In this document: piece by piece, positions 25,076 through 38,217 of the stretch | How the letters are laid out: each line of letters starts with the position of its first letter | Position numbering within the stretch: the first letter of the stretch is position 1 | From: Macrostomum hystrix | Taxonomy: Eukaryota; Platyhelminthes; Macrostomidae | Length of the DNA: 64,000 bases | Direction of reading: 5' to 3' | Assembly: GCA_950097015.1 (NCBI GenBank) | Contig: CATNEN010000033.1 | Coordinates: 4,867,001-4,931,000 of the forward strand | The notes under the pieces: model-generated | The model's input: only the letters and a program-made list of their open reading frames with translations | Databases searched by the model: none | What the model was told of the DNA's origin: nothing | Made by a program: the position numbers and the translations under genes

Positions 25076-25784
25076 TGGGCTGCGAGTCGAATCGGGAGTT
25101 GCTTGTCAACAGAATAAAAGTGTAGTAGCATGAGTTGTTTGTCCTAAGCCGCCCGCTCGTAAGATAACTGGCCGGTGTAGCCCACCCACAGAAGTGTCTC
25201 TAGCGCCAGGCAGAGCCACAGATATTATAAGCTGAAATCCTTCCCGACTCTTATCTAAACTGTGAGCATACCTGAGCTCGGGTGGGGGTTGGGGACTCGA
25301 GAGTTTTGTTGCCATGTAAGCAGCAAGTACCCGAATAGGGAACTTAACTCGGGGCTGGTATAAAAGTGCACTGATTGGTGTATTGTGACAGCGATTTCAA
25401 CAAAGCAGATTCCAATATTCGAATAACAAGCCATTTTCCCGCCCGGTTTAGTAACCAAGTGGATTTTTCGCTGCAGCTGCAGTGCGTACTCAAACTGGCG
25501 CGATCCGTTGAATATCTAGAAGCTCCGATGAGGCAGACACGTGTGGTCAACTAGCAGGTGCAGTTCAACAGTAGAAAGATCACTGGGGTATTTCAAATAC
25601 CCACATTCTTCCTGTATCTTCCAGAATATTCAACCAGTCGCCATGAAAATCTTGAACATAGGCTAGAATTATTAAAAAAATAGTAATAATAATTGCGGGA
25701 GGGCTGCGGGCAATGGCACATCATTTTGGTGACTCCTGATACTGTACGCAGGCATACGCTCACACAGGTGTGTACACCTGCCCT
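25076..25784. other. intergenic region upstream of the synaptotagmin-like gene
   Basis: No coding sequence recognised. This should contain the promoter of the minus-strand gene starting near 25050, but no clear minus-strand TATA box is seen. Confidence 0.4.
25359..25366 (+). promoter_or_regulatory. TATAAAAG box, plus strand
   Basis: A perfect TATAAAAG with an ATTGG (inverted CCAAT) a few bases downstream. No plus-strand coding sequence begins close by, so it may be fortuitous or drive a non-coding transcript opposite the synaptotagmin-like gene. Confidence 0.25.
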
Positions 25785-25983
25785 GACTTTCTTATCGTCA
25801 GGCAGTGTACACTTTCACTGTGCCTTGGAGGTTGGCCCTCAAGGGCGTAGATTGCACGACAAGCCCCCAAGCCTTCTCTCCGCGGCTGCGCCCCAAATAA
25901 ATGTGGCCTCGCCGTGGAATCGAACTTAGGGACCTTGGTGCGAGAGGCAAACGCGTTAACCGCTCTGCCACCGACCCCCCTAC
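25785..25983 (-). mobile_element. tRNA-derived SINE
   Basis: Read on the minus strand, a perfect RNA polymerase III A box TGGCAGAGCGG (25960-25970) is followed ~35 bases later by a B box GTTCGATTCC (25916-25925). Between them is a tRNA-like arm with TTAACGCG, but the acceptor and T stems do not pair properly, so this is a tRNA-derived head rather than a working tRNA. A non-tRNA body continues to about 25785. No clear target duplication was found and both ends are approximate. Confidence 0.6.
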
Positions 25984-26496
25984 ACGGACCGACCATTTGC
26001 TATGTGTAGCTTGGCGATCCCCTCTCTGAGTGCCTCTTCGGTACTTCCATGCTGGTAAAGTTCCCACCAACCTTAGGTGTTATCAAATTTCATTCGATCG
26101 AATACCCTTATTATTGAATGAGTGAAATTAAAAAAGATGCAGACTATCGCAGAAAAACATGTTTCCGGAAAGAAGATGCTGTGTCGCCTGCTGGTTCCGA
26201 CTGCAGTTCAGTGCCAGGTGTTACGCAATCAGCCACAACACACTTAGTCAGCAGTATTTCATTATCTGTGTCAGACAGGCGGACCAAATTCTTCTTCTGG
26301 CGCTGATGTTTGCAAAACAGTCGCCATGCCAAGTGATCTGCGATTCTGATCCCAACGCAAATCTTTGGGGAAGATACCAAAATACGGGTGGTTAGCTTTG
26401 TTGTCATGGCAACATAATCTGCTACTGGATTTTCGACCCAGTTAAGGATACGAGCGTATTGCACAAAAGTTTGAGAATAAGCATTTAAAGATGGAT
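25984..26496. other. unique spacer, nothing recognised
   Basis: No supportable gene. A 121-codon minus frame (26144-26509) has no recognised domain. Confidence 0.4.
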
Positions 26497-27034
26497 AGAT
26501 TGTAGTCACTAGATTGTAGTCACTAGATTGTAGTCACTAGATTGTAGTCACTAGATTGTAGTCACTAGATTGTAGTCACTAGATTGTAGTCACTAGATTG
26601 TAGTCACTAGATTGTAGTCACTAGATTGTAGTCACTAGATTGTAGTCACTAGATTGTAGTCACTAGATTGTAGTCACTAGATTGTAGTCACTAGATTGTA
26701 GTCACTAGATTGTAGTCACTAGATTGTAGTCACTAGATTGTAGTCACTAGATTGTAGTCACTAGATTGTAGTCACTAGATTGTAGTCACTAGATTGTAGT
26801 CACTAGATTGTAGTCACTAGATTGTAGTCACTAGATTGTAGTCACTAGATTGTAGTCACTAGATTGTAGTCACTAGATTGTAGTCACTAGATTGTAGTCA
26901 CTAGATTGTAGTCACTAGATTGTAGTCACTAGATTGTAGTCACTAGATTGTAGTCACTAGATTGTAGTCACTAGATTGTAGTCACTAGATTGTAGTCACT
27001 AGATTGTAGTCACTAGATTGTAATCACTAGATTG
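26497..27034. repeat. 14-bp minisatellite, ~38 near-perfect copies
   Basis: Unit CTAGATTGTAGTCA. The copies are identical except for one G-to-A change (TAATCA) in the last unit. Such homogeneity implies a very recent expansion or active homogenisation. Confidence 0.98.
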
Positions 27035-27046
27035 AACTTTCTAGTT

Positions 27047-27141
27047 TATTTATTCTAGTTTCTAGTGTCTAGTGTCTAGTGTCTAGTCTCTAGTTTCTAG
27101 TCTCTAGTCTCTAGTTTCTAGTCTCTAGTCTCTAGTTTCTA
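27047..27141. repeat. TCTAGTTTCTAG simple repeat
   Basis: Irregular repeats of TCTAGTTTCTAGTCTCTAG adjoining the 14-bp array. Both arrays share the CTAG core. Confidence 0.85.
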
Positions 27142-27537
27142 GGTCCCTTCTTGGGTGTCAGCTATTTTAGCTGTTTATTTCCACTAGTTAAACATTCAGC
27201 AAACGTGGCGATACCGCAGGGAGCAAGTTCGCGACACGGCAGGGTCTGATTGTTGTTGCTAGGGTGAGCGTATCTAGGGTGCAGCAAAATTTATTCGGAT
27301 GGAAGCACAATGTTCAGTTTCTTTAATTATCTTTTTTCTATTTTATAAGAAAACATAGCAAGACTCCATAAGGCTCCGTTGTCACGAATTCATGTGAATC
27401 GAGACGGCAACTGGAGATTATCAAATAGATTTTTTGTTAAAAATCTGTTTATCAACATTCCGATCGCATTTGGAATCCAGTTCTGTGAAGTGGAGTTTGA
27501 CGCATGCAACAACAACTGACCGAAGCGAACGAGCGCT

Positions 27538-27570
27538 ATTGGCTGGCGTCCCACTCCAGGGCTAGCCAAT
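27538..27570 (+). promoter_or_regulatory. pair of opposed CCAAT boxes upstream of the sulfotransferase
   Basis: ATTGG (27538-27542) and CCAAT (27566-27570) lie 90-120 bp upstream of the ATG at 27660, a typical distance for NF-Y-type sites near a start. This favours transcription beginning downstream of the ATG at 27504, and therefore the 27660 start. Confidence 0.35.
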
Positions 27571-27659
27571 CGGAGGCCTTCGTCAATGGCATTTTTCATC
27601 GCTTTCTTATTAGATGCGAATGGGTTGTGCAAGCTTCTTCACTCGCCAAACTGGAAGCC

Positions 27660-30825
<3,166 letters not shown>

Positions 30826-32186
30826 TTTTTGAAACTTTACTTTGATTTTGGCGCCAATTTAAATCTTGCTTGGTCAATAGTGAACATATGTGATCGACTA
30901 ATCAATTTAAAAGGAAATTTTATATTCATAGTCCATAGCGTTTATTTCGCAATTCATTTTAATTCCCTGCTTTATCTGCTCAATCTGATGTACATACTAA
31001 TACAAATACACCCCGACACTTTTATTTCTATTTCAATTAGTGTAAGGGTCGGTATTACTTTACCTGTTTGTCGGTTTGCAAGATATTATATTTTTGTGAT
31101 TGCAATTATATTGCACACATATATCTTCTGAGAGTTTCGCTTTGGCGAAGTACTTTATAAAGCTCGGTTGATAATGCTATACTCTAATTTTCCACTTCAT
31201 CAGAAAATTCAATCTAATTCATGCAAAAATTTGGAAAGAATGATGGTCGGAAACACTTACAGAGTCGTAATAACGCACATAAATATTGTACATCAGTAAT
31301 TCAAGCCCAACAAAAAATACTTATTTTGCTCTCGTACGAGCCGTGATAAAGTTAACTAACTTTCAGTAAACTTTCAGTAAAATGTTCAGTACCGGAAATG
31401 ATATGTAGACTGCAGCGTTCAACAAACGCAAATGAAAATTACATTGAACGGGTTTTTGCATCGTAATGGAACTTATCCTTAAATGAAATTGTACCTTCCT
31501 TAGAATCCAAATCATTTGCTTGTACACGGCACATAAGACGGGAACAATATTTAGGCCAATTATTACTTTAAAATCTTTATTGAATCCAAGATTCTGAGCC
31601 AGATAATGCATTTTTTGGTTTGTTGATAACTTTATTTAAATATGACATCATAGGTCTAGGAATAACAAAATAAAATATTTCTGTACTTGCTTAATGTTTT
31701 TTAGTAACCCTAAGTTTTTCTGTCTCTGTCTGACAGAAATTCTTGCTACTTGGTTAATTATTTGGCCATTTAGAGACGATAAGTTGGATAAAAGCTATCT
31801 GACAAATCAGATAGGTCTATCTACTATTATAATAGGTTTTGTTAAAATTATTTAGATCCAGGTTTGTTTATTATCCAGCTAATTTGATATTTTGACTTAG
31901 TTATATAATTTATTATCACCATTTTAGAATCAAATAAATTTTTGATAGGTATTAAAATGTATAATTTTAGGTCATGCATATGTACCGTTATAAACAAGCA
32001 GCGTAAAATGGCTAGGTCCCTGTTATTAACAATGACTAAGCTAGAGTAACCTGATTATACAGCAGTAGCTACTTAACAAAATAGTAATAGTTTAAGCAAA
32101 CAAAAAGTAAGCTATTGCTATTGCCTTTTAGTTTATTTTTTGCTTATAGAAATAAAAATAATATAGAAAAACTGTACAATCAATAT

Positions 32187-32289
32187 GACAGTATCTAGAG
32201 TTTGTCAAGAAAATAGATATGATAAATTCTAGCTGGCTATTATAATTTTATATAATATAATGTTTGCTTGACATAGTCTAGATACTGAC
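32187..32289. repeat. imperfect inverted repeat, 23-bp arms
   Basis: The left arm (32187-32209) contains CAGTATCTAGA and TGTCAAG; the right arm (32267-32289) carries their complement, with about three mismatches. The spacer is 57 bp. It may be a remnant of a small foldback element. Confidence 0.55.
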
Positions 32290-32445
32290 CCTGTAATATC
32301 TATAATATACCTCACTAAGTGAAGCATGTGTATTAAAAGGCTTATGGACCAACTTTGAAAGAACAATTCTACTTAAAACTAGCTGAATAAGCATAGGCCT
32401 ATAATCGGCTTATGTAATATAACCCAAATATAAGAAACCATGGAC

Positions 32446-32453
32446 ATTGTACC
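32446..32453. repeat. 8-bp target site duplication of the hAT element, left copy
   Basis: ATTGTACC, repeated exactly at 35626-35633 on the other side of the element. Confidence 0.9.
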
Positions 32454-32550
32454 TAGGGGTCCCAAATCCCGGACATTTTACAATCCCGGGATCCCGGACA
32501 AAAAAATGACCCAATCCCGGGATCCCGGGCCAATCCCGGGATTGAACAAA
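32454..32550. repeat. left terminal and subterminal palindromes of the hAT element
   Basis: The terminal inverted repeat is followed by about six ATCCCGG words, several within the palindrome CCCGGGATCCCGGG. Probably transposase-binding subterminal repeats, by analogy with other hAT elements (inference). Confidence 0.7.
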
Positions 32551-32827
32551 CAAATTTACCGGAAGCTTTACATTGTCCAAAAAACAAATTTCTCAACCAA
32601 TTGAGCATCATTCGGGTTTCTTTCTACTTTCCAGCTTACACTGCATTGATAAAAGAGTTAAAGATAGTTCATATCACTTTTCCTTGGTCACTTATTTCTT
32701 GTTGTCACAATTGTCACATTCCTTCCTTCCATCGATGGATTCGATGCAATATATTTCCATCCATATTTCCATTTCCAAGTACATAGAATTGACATTTGAT
32801 TTGACACTATAGCAGTCAGCACGCAAG

Positions 32828-34989
32828 CTACTTTTTGTGGTCAGCAAAGTGGGCTCTCAGCAGGGCAAGCTTGGAGAGTGTCGTGTCGCTCAGCTTGGAC
32901 CTCACTTTCGTCAGGAGGATGCCTGCAGCGGAAAAGGCACGCTCAGCTTCGACACTGGTTGCTGGAATGGCAATCAGTGATCGGTACAGCAGCTGTAGCA
33001 TCTCCCCTCGCTGACCTGTAGCCCGCAGGAATTCCAGCTCACGCCCAACCCTTTCTTCAATGGAATTTGCCCTGTCCAGCAGGACTTCTTGGCCTGAGTG
33101 CCGGCCCTCCAACGCCAGTCGCAGTCGTTCCTCCATTGTTGCCTGAGGTGCGCTGCTGACGATCTCCTTGTTGGTTCCAATTTCCACGCAATCAACTGCC
33201 TGTGGATCTTTGCTGGGACTGGCGCCCAATTTCAACTTGTCTGCCATCGAGACAAGAAGATACTTCGCAGCGTTGAACTCGGAGATTGTCTTCGTCTGTC
33301 CGCCACGTGATAGGACATTCACGGCGATGGTGATGCTGCTTCTTCGCTCGCTGATGCGACTCTCCAGCGCGTGGTCAAGTTGCTTGGACAGGGATGAGTC
33401 CAGTCCCTTCAGCTCTTCAATTGCGAATCCAACGGCAGCTTCAGCCATGCTCAGGTTGCAATCACGCCGGGACAATGTCCGGATGATCAGCTCCAGCGGT
33501 TTCAATGCATCTGCCACTTCCTTCGCCTGCTCGACAGTCTGCTGCGTAAATGGCAGTGGCATCTCCAAGCACACGAGTGCCTTGTGCACTTGTTTATGCA
33601 GCAGGACAAAGCGTTCCATCATTGACACAAGGGAGTTCCACCGCGTCGGTGTGTCAAGTAACAGTGACAGTTCCTTTCCAAAATCATCCTTCACAAACTC
33701 CTGGCACAGCTTATCATTGCGAACAGGGCTGCAGCGAAACAGCTTCACGATTCCCCTGACAATCTTCACTGTATTCAACAGTTCTTTCGTCAAGGGCCTC
33801 GGGGGTGCAATTGGCTGATCAAAGTTCACTGCGCTTGCCTCATCATCATGCTCCTCCTCATCCTCACTGACACTGTCGCTGTCGGTATTGCTGCCCTCAG
33901 TGTTGTGATGATGACCATCCGTATCAAAGGCCTGCTCCTTCTCACTGGATGGCTTTTTGTACAGGACGTCGCAAACAGCAAGATGCACACCATGAGCATA
34001 GCACAGTTGGTGCTCAAAATCGACCGACCGTCCAAACTTCCGCATCAGCGAAGCTCCATCGGTCGTGCAGGCCGTGATGTCCTTAGCATTGAGCCCGAAC
34101 TCGGAAATGCGTTGCATCAACATGTCTTTGAGACGATCAGCTGGCAGAGATCCGGTAACTCGAACCAGCCCAAGATTGTAGACAGTGCAGTCTGACAGAT
34201 GAATGTTGATGTTCAGATAGCGCTTGTTATTCACACCGGTCCATTCGTCCAAACTGAGTGCAAAGCGCTCACCTGTCATATTAGTTATTGTTATTGAACA
34301 ATATATTTTGTATTCAATTATTTATTTATGGATTACTTGTAATGCCTTAACAATTTTCACGAGCTCACCTTGATCCCGACGCTGCAGGAGATCATCGCGA
34401 ATTCTGCTCTCAACTGAGGCAGCAAAATCCATCACTTGCGAGCGAATGGTAGTTGCTGAGTTTGGCACGTGAATGCCCCCGAGCTGCCAGTCCAGCTCGC
34501 AGGTCATGCGACGTCACGAAGACTTGAAATGGAATGCCATCCTTGGCAACCATTCGCGAGAACACCAGGGCCGCATCGTCCTTCCTTGATGGAAAATAGT
34601 CCGTGACCAAACGTCGTGCCTTATTTTGTGTCTTGGCTTGTTGCAGTTGCACTTGATGGGGACGCTCATTTTGTTCAGTTGCACTTGCACCAGAAGGACG
34701 AGGCCCAGGGCCAGCAGATAGAACTGCAGCTGCAGCAGGAGGCTCTGACATTCCCACATGAGCAGCAGACAAATCATTACTTTTAGTTTCACTTTCAGTT
34801 TCAGGCTTCATGATGGTTTCGCTTGTGCCATTTGGGTCAATATTATGGCGCGTTCGAAGATGTGTCAGTAGGCCTTTGGTTGACCCCCCCTTTGGTGGAA
34901 ATTGTATACGAACAAATCGTACAGCGTGCTTCTTCGCCAAAAAGCTTGTCAAAATACTTCCAAGCTTTTGACTTTAAAAGCGTTGACAT
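32828..34989 (-). pseudogene. hAT transposase with BED zinc finger, two frameshifts
   Basis: Exon 1 (34989-34369) and exon 2 (34272-32828) are separated by a 96-bp GT-AG intron. Exon 1 encodes a BED zinc finger (WKYFDKLF, CTIC, then HLRTRH). Exon 2 carries the hAT catalytic region (SLDEW, TTDGAS, CYAHGVHLAV, TRWNSL) and the C-terminal dimerisation block (PATSVEAERAFSAAG). The frame breaks twice in exon 1: within the zinc finger at a run of seven C on the plus strand (34884-34890), and at a run of five C (34476-34480). In each case there is one base more than continuity needs. Exon 2 (481 codons) is uninterrupted. The breaks could be real decay or homopolymer errors in the assembly. Confidence 0.85.
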
Positions 34990-35524
34990 TCCTTTTCAGT
35001 TGCAAATTGCAATTGTTCAATGTTGTTAACTTTATTTGTTTTGTATTTTGCTGCTTGTTTGTATCGTTGATTCAAAAAAATGTATTGCTTGCGTTGCCAC
35101 TGCCAGTTTCCTTCCAGTTGTTTATCATTTCTATACAAGTTAAATTTTATAGGGATAACCCACCCCAAGGTCATGACTCATGAGTCTTGGCTTTCTAATC
35201 CTTGTGCGATGTTCAGCAGTGTTCAGTGTTCACTATCCATGTACAGTTGTACATACATACTAAACAACACCCTCCTCACCCCTTGGATTAGAAGGTTAGA
35301 AATTAGAACTGCATACGCTGCGCTGGTGCCTCTGCCCCCAACACAGACAACCTCACGCACACAGAGGCGCAGACTCAGCAGAACCCAGTCCCCACCCCAC
35401 CCCACCCCCTTTTTCTGCCTCATTTCTTTTCCTTAGTTGCGGGCGTTCGGCGTGGCCCGGGCCAGTGGGCCCAGTCACCCCAGTGTCCATCTAGGCCATC
35501 GGCCATCGCCATGTGAATTCCAAT

Positions 35525-35625
35525 CCCGTGTTTACCGGGATCCCGGACCCCTAATCCCGGGATCTCGAACACTAACAAAAAGCCGGGATCCCGGGGATCC
35601 CGGGATCCCGGGATTGGGACCCCTA
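35525..35625. repeat. right terminal and subterminal palindromes of the hAT element
   Basis: About seven GGGATCCCGG-type palindromes end in the inverted terminal repeat, mirroring the left end. Confidence 0.7.
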
Positions 35626-35633
35626 ATTGTACC
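35626..35633. repeat. 8-bp target site duplication of the hAT element, right copy
   Basis: ATTGTACC, identical to 32446-32453. Confidence 0.9.
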
Positions 35634-35849
35634 ACTAATTGACAGAAAAATTGTGAAATAGATAATAGTTATTGCATGTTTCAGTCCAGATGTGAAAGCA
35701 GTTAATATTTTTATTAACTTGTTCCAGTAGGATACTATACACAGTATCTAGCAAGATTCTACATATTGTCATACTGTCACCAAATATTGTGTCATTGCCT
35801 GCAGCCCTCCTGCAATTATTATAATTATTATGGTTTATGAGTTGAGAAC

Positions 35850-35858
35850 ATATATATA
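35850..35858 (+). promoter_or_regulatory. possible TATA box of the acylphosphatase
   Basis: ATATATATA about 40 bp upstream of the ATG at 35897, implying a very short 5' UTR if used. Confidence 0.3.
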
Positions 35859-35896
35859 GAATAGATCCAAGGCCAAGTAGCTAAGCTGAATTGTAC

Positions 35897-36313
35897 ATGT
35901 TGATCATTCAGCAGTCCAAGGCAGCCACCATAGGCAGGGCTGCTACCAAGGCGGTTCCAGTTGCCAAGTCGCTGAGCAGTTCAACCGCCAACAATTCACT
36001 GCATCATTTCAAATTTGAAATCCACGGCAAAGTACAGGGCGTGTTCTTTCGCAACCACACTGAGAAGGAGGCTAAACGACTCGGCCTCACTGGCTATGTG
36101 CTCAACACTGAGCACAAGACCGTGCTGGGCGAGGCCTGCGGACCGCCGAACAAGATGGCCGAGTTCAAGCGCTGGCTGAGCACAAAGGGCAGTCCAAAGA
36201 GTCGCATAACCAAAGCTGTGTTCACAGAGGAGGGCCCGGCATTGGCTGGAAGCTGCAACTTTTCCGGTTTTGTAGTTCGCAGATACCCTGAAAAGAGCCC
36301 GGCTCACAAATGA
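35897..36313 (+). CDS. acyp: acylphosphatase, single exon
   Basis: 138 residues from the first ATG of the open frame. Acylphosphatases hydrolyse carboxyl-phosphate bonds such as acetyl phosphate. The fold signature is clear: FEIHGKVQGVFFRNHT with the catalytic Arg52, then GYVLNT with the catalytic Asn70, 18 residues apart as in animal acylphosphatases (Arg23/Asn41). RWLSTKGSPKSRITKAVF and a terminal FVVRRY complete the domain. The core is ~100 residues, the normal family length. A ~36-residue N-terminal extension rich in Lys, Arg, Ser and Ala and lacking acids may be a mitochondrial presequence (inference). There is no intron. The hAT element is inserted ~270 bp upstream, and a telomere-like 21-bp array begins ~157 bp after the stop. 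Confidence 0.93.
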   Translation: MLIIQQSKAATIGRAATKAVPVAKSLSSSTANNSLHHFKFEIHGKVQGVFFRNHTEKEAKRLGLTGYVLNTEHKTVLGEACGPPNKMAEFKRWLSTKGSPKSRITKAVFTEEGPALAGSCNFSGFVVRRYPEKSPAHK

Positions 36314-36469
36314 CCAGACTCGGAACTCAGTGTGGAATTCCAGGAAATCCAGGACTCCAGAAATGCCAGGAATTGGCATTTTAATCTAGTTAGGGGTGTG
36401 CGTACTTTATTTTACAATTAATGCGTCTGAACATGTATTTTAAATGCTGCCGTTTCCAGCTCTGAAAGT

Positions 36470-37872
36470 TATAATCCCGAACCCTTAGACTGCCGATCCC
36501 AACCCTTAGATTGCCTACCCTAACCCTAAGATTGCCTATCCCAACCCTAAGATTGCCTACCCTAACCCTTAGACTGCCGATCCCAACCCTTAGACTGCCG
36601 ATCCCAACCCTTAGACTGCCTATCTCAACCCTAAGATTGCCTATCCCAACTCTATGATTGCCTATCCCAAATCTAAGATTGCCTATCCTAACCCTAAGAT
36701 TGCCTATCTCAACCCTAAGATTGCCTATCCCAAATCTAAGATTGCCTATCCTAACCCTAAGATTGCCTATCCCAACCCTAAGATTGCCTATCCCAACCCT
36801 AAGATTGCCTATCCCAACCCTAAGATTGCCTATCCCAACCCTAAGATTGCCTATTCCAACCATAAGATTGCCTATTCCAACCCTAAGATTGCCTATTCCA
36901 ACCCTAAGATTGCCTATCCCAACTCTAAGATTGCCTATCCCAACCATAAGATTGCCTATCCCAACCCTAAGATTGCCTATTCCAACCATAAGATTGCCTA
37001 TCCCAACCCTAAGATTGCCTATCCCAACCATAAGATTGCCTATCTCAACCCTAAGATTGCCTATCCCAACTCTATGATTGCCTATCCCAACCCTAAGATT
37101 GCCTATCCCAACCATAAGATTGCCTATCCCAACCCTAAGATTGCCTATCCCAACTCTATGATTGCCTATCCCAAATCTAAGATTGCCTATCCTAACCCTA
37201 AGATTGCCTATCTCAACCCTAAGATTGCCTATCCCAAATCTAAGATTGCCTATCCTAACCCTAAGATTGCCTATCTCAACCCTAAGATTGCCTATTCCAA
37301 CCCTAAGATTGCCTATCCCAACTCTAAGATTGCCTATCCCAACCATAAGATTGCCTATCCCAACCCTAAGATTGCCTATTCCAACCATAAGATTGCCTAT
37401 CCCAACCCTAAGATTGCCTATCCCAACCATAAGATTGCCTATCTCAACCCTAAGATTGCCTATCCCAACTCTATGATTGCCTATCCCAACCCTAAGATTG
37501 CCTATCCCAACCATAAGATTGCCTATCCCAACCCTAAGATTGCCTATCCCAACTCTATGATTGCCTATCCCAAATCTAAGATTGCCTATCCTAACCCTAA
37601 GATTGCCTATCTCAACCCTAAGATTGCCTATCCCAAATCTAAGATTGCCTATCCTAACCCTAAGATTGCCTATCTCAACCCTAAGATTGCCTATCCCAAA
37701 TCTAAGATTGCCTATCCTAACCCTAAGATTGCCTATCCCAACCCTAAGATTGCCTATCCCAACCCTAAGATTGCCTATTCCAACCCTAAGATTGCCTATC
37801 CCAACCCTAAGATTGCCTATCCCAACCCTAAGATTGCCTATCCCAACCCTAAGATTGCCTATCCCAACCATA
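36470..37872. repeat. 21-bp minisatellite, ~66 copies
   Basis: Unit core ACCCTAAGATTGCCTATCCC. Each canonical unit contains CCCTAA, and some contain CCTAACCCTAAG. Variants (AACCATAAG, AAATCTAAG, CTCTATGATT) recur in the same order at ~36650, ~37150 and ~37550, a ~400-bp higher-order repeat. The 21-bp period keeps long frames open on both strands. Confidence 0.95.
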
Positions 37873-37889
37873 ATATTGTCAGTCCCAAC

Positions 37890-38217
37890 CGGCCAATCCT
37901 AAGACAGCTAATTCCTATCCTAAGACAGCTAATTCCTATCCTGAGACAGCTAATTCCTATCCTGAGACAGCTAATTCCTATCCTAAGACAGCTAATTCCT
38001 ATCCTGAGACAGCTAATTCCTATCCTAAGACAGCTAATTCCTATCCTAAGACAGCTAATTCCTATCCTAAGACAGCTAATTCCTATCCTAAGACAGCTAA
38101 TTCCTATCCTAAGACAGCTAATTCCTATCCTAAGACAGCTAATTCCTATCCTAAGACAGCTAATTCCTATCCTAAGACAGCTAATTCCTATCCTGAGACA
38201 GCTAATTCCTATCCTTA
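37890..38217. repeat. second 21-bp minisatellite, ~15 copies
   Basis: Unit core CCTAAGACAGCTAATTCCTA. It has the same period as the adjoining array and shares CCTAAGA, so it is probably a derived offshoot. Confidence 0.95.

Larger units (their letters stand above)
30826..32453. other. AT-rich intergenic / 3' UTR region
   Basis: 1.6 kb, much more AT-rich than the surrounding DNA, with no gene. It should contain the 3' UTR of the sulfotransferase. The first clear AATAAA is at 31669-31674, 845 bp past the stop. An inverted repeat lies at 32187-32209 / 32267-32289. Confidence 0.5.
32454..35625 (-). mobile_element. complete hAT DNA transposon, 3.17 kb
   Basis: Left terminus TAGGGGTCCCAAATCCCGG matches the inverted right terminus TAGGGGTCCCAATCCCGGG. 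The element is bounded by an exact 8-bp direct repeat ATTGTACC (32446-32453 and 35626-35633), the target duplication size of hAT elements. Both ends carry clusters of palindromic GGGATCCCGG motifs. The single transposase gene is on the minus strand. The right end lies ~270 bp upstream of the acylphosphatase start codon. Confidence 0.95.

Noticed and set aside
25900-25983. Functional tRNA gene
   Set aside because: A and B boxes are present, but the acceptor and T stems do not pair, so it is treated as a SINE head.
26497-27034. CRISPR-like array
   Set aside because: Direct tandem units with no spacers, in an intron-bearing eukaryotic genome; a minisatellite.
27504-27659. Upstream in-frame start of the sulfotransferase
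   Set aside because: It would add 52 residues of no clear function before the signal-like segment and lies upstream of the CCAAT boxes; kept only as an alternative.
33098-34195. Plus-strand frames over the hAT transposase
   Set aside because: Antisense shadows of the minus-strand transposase gene.
36470-37872. True telomere or interstitial telomere tract
   Set aside because: The CCCTAA word is embedded in a 21-bp unit; there is no extended pure (CCCTAA)n.
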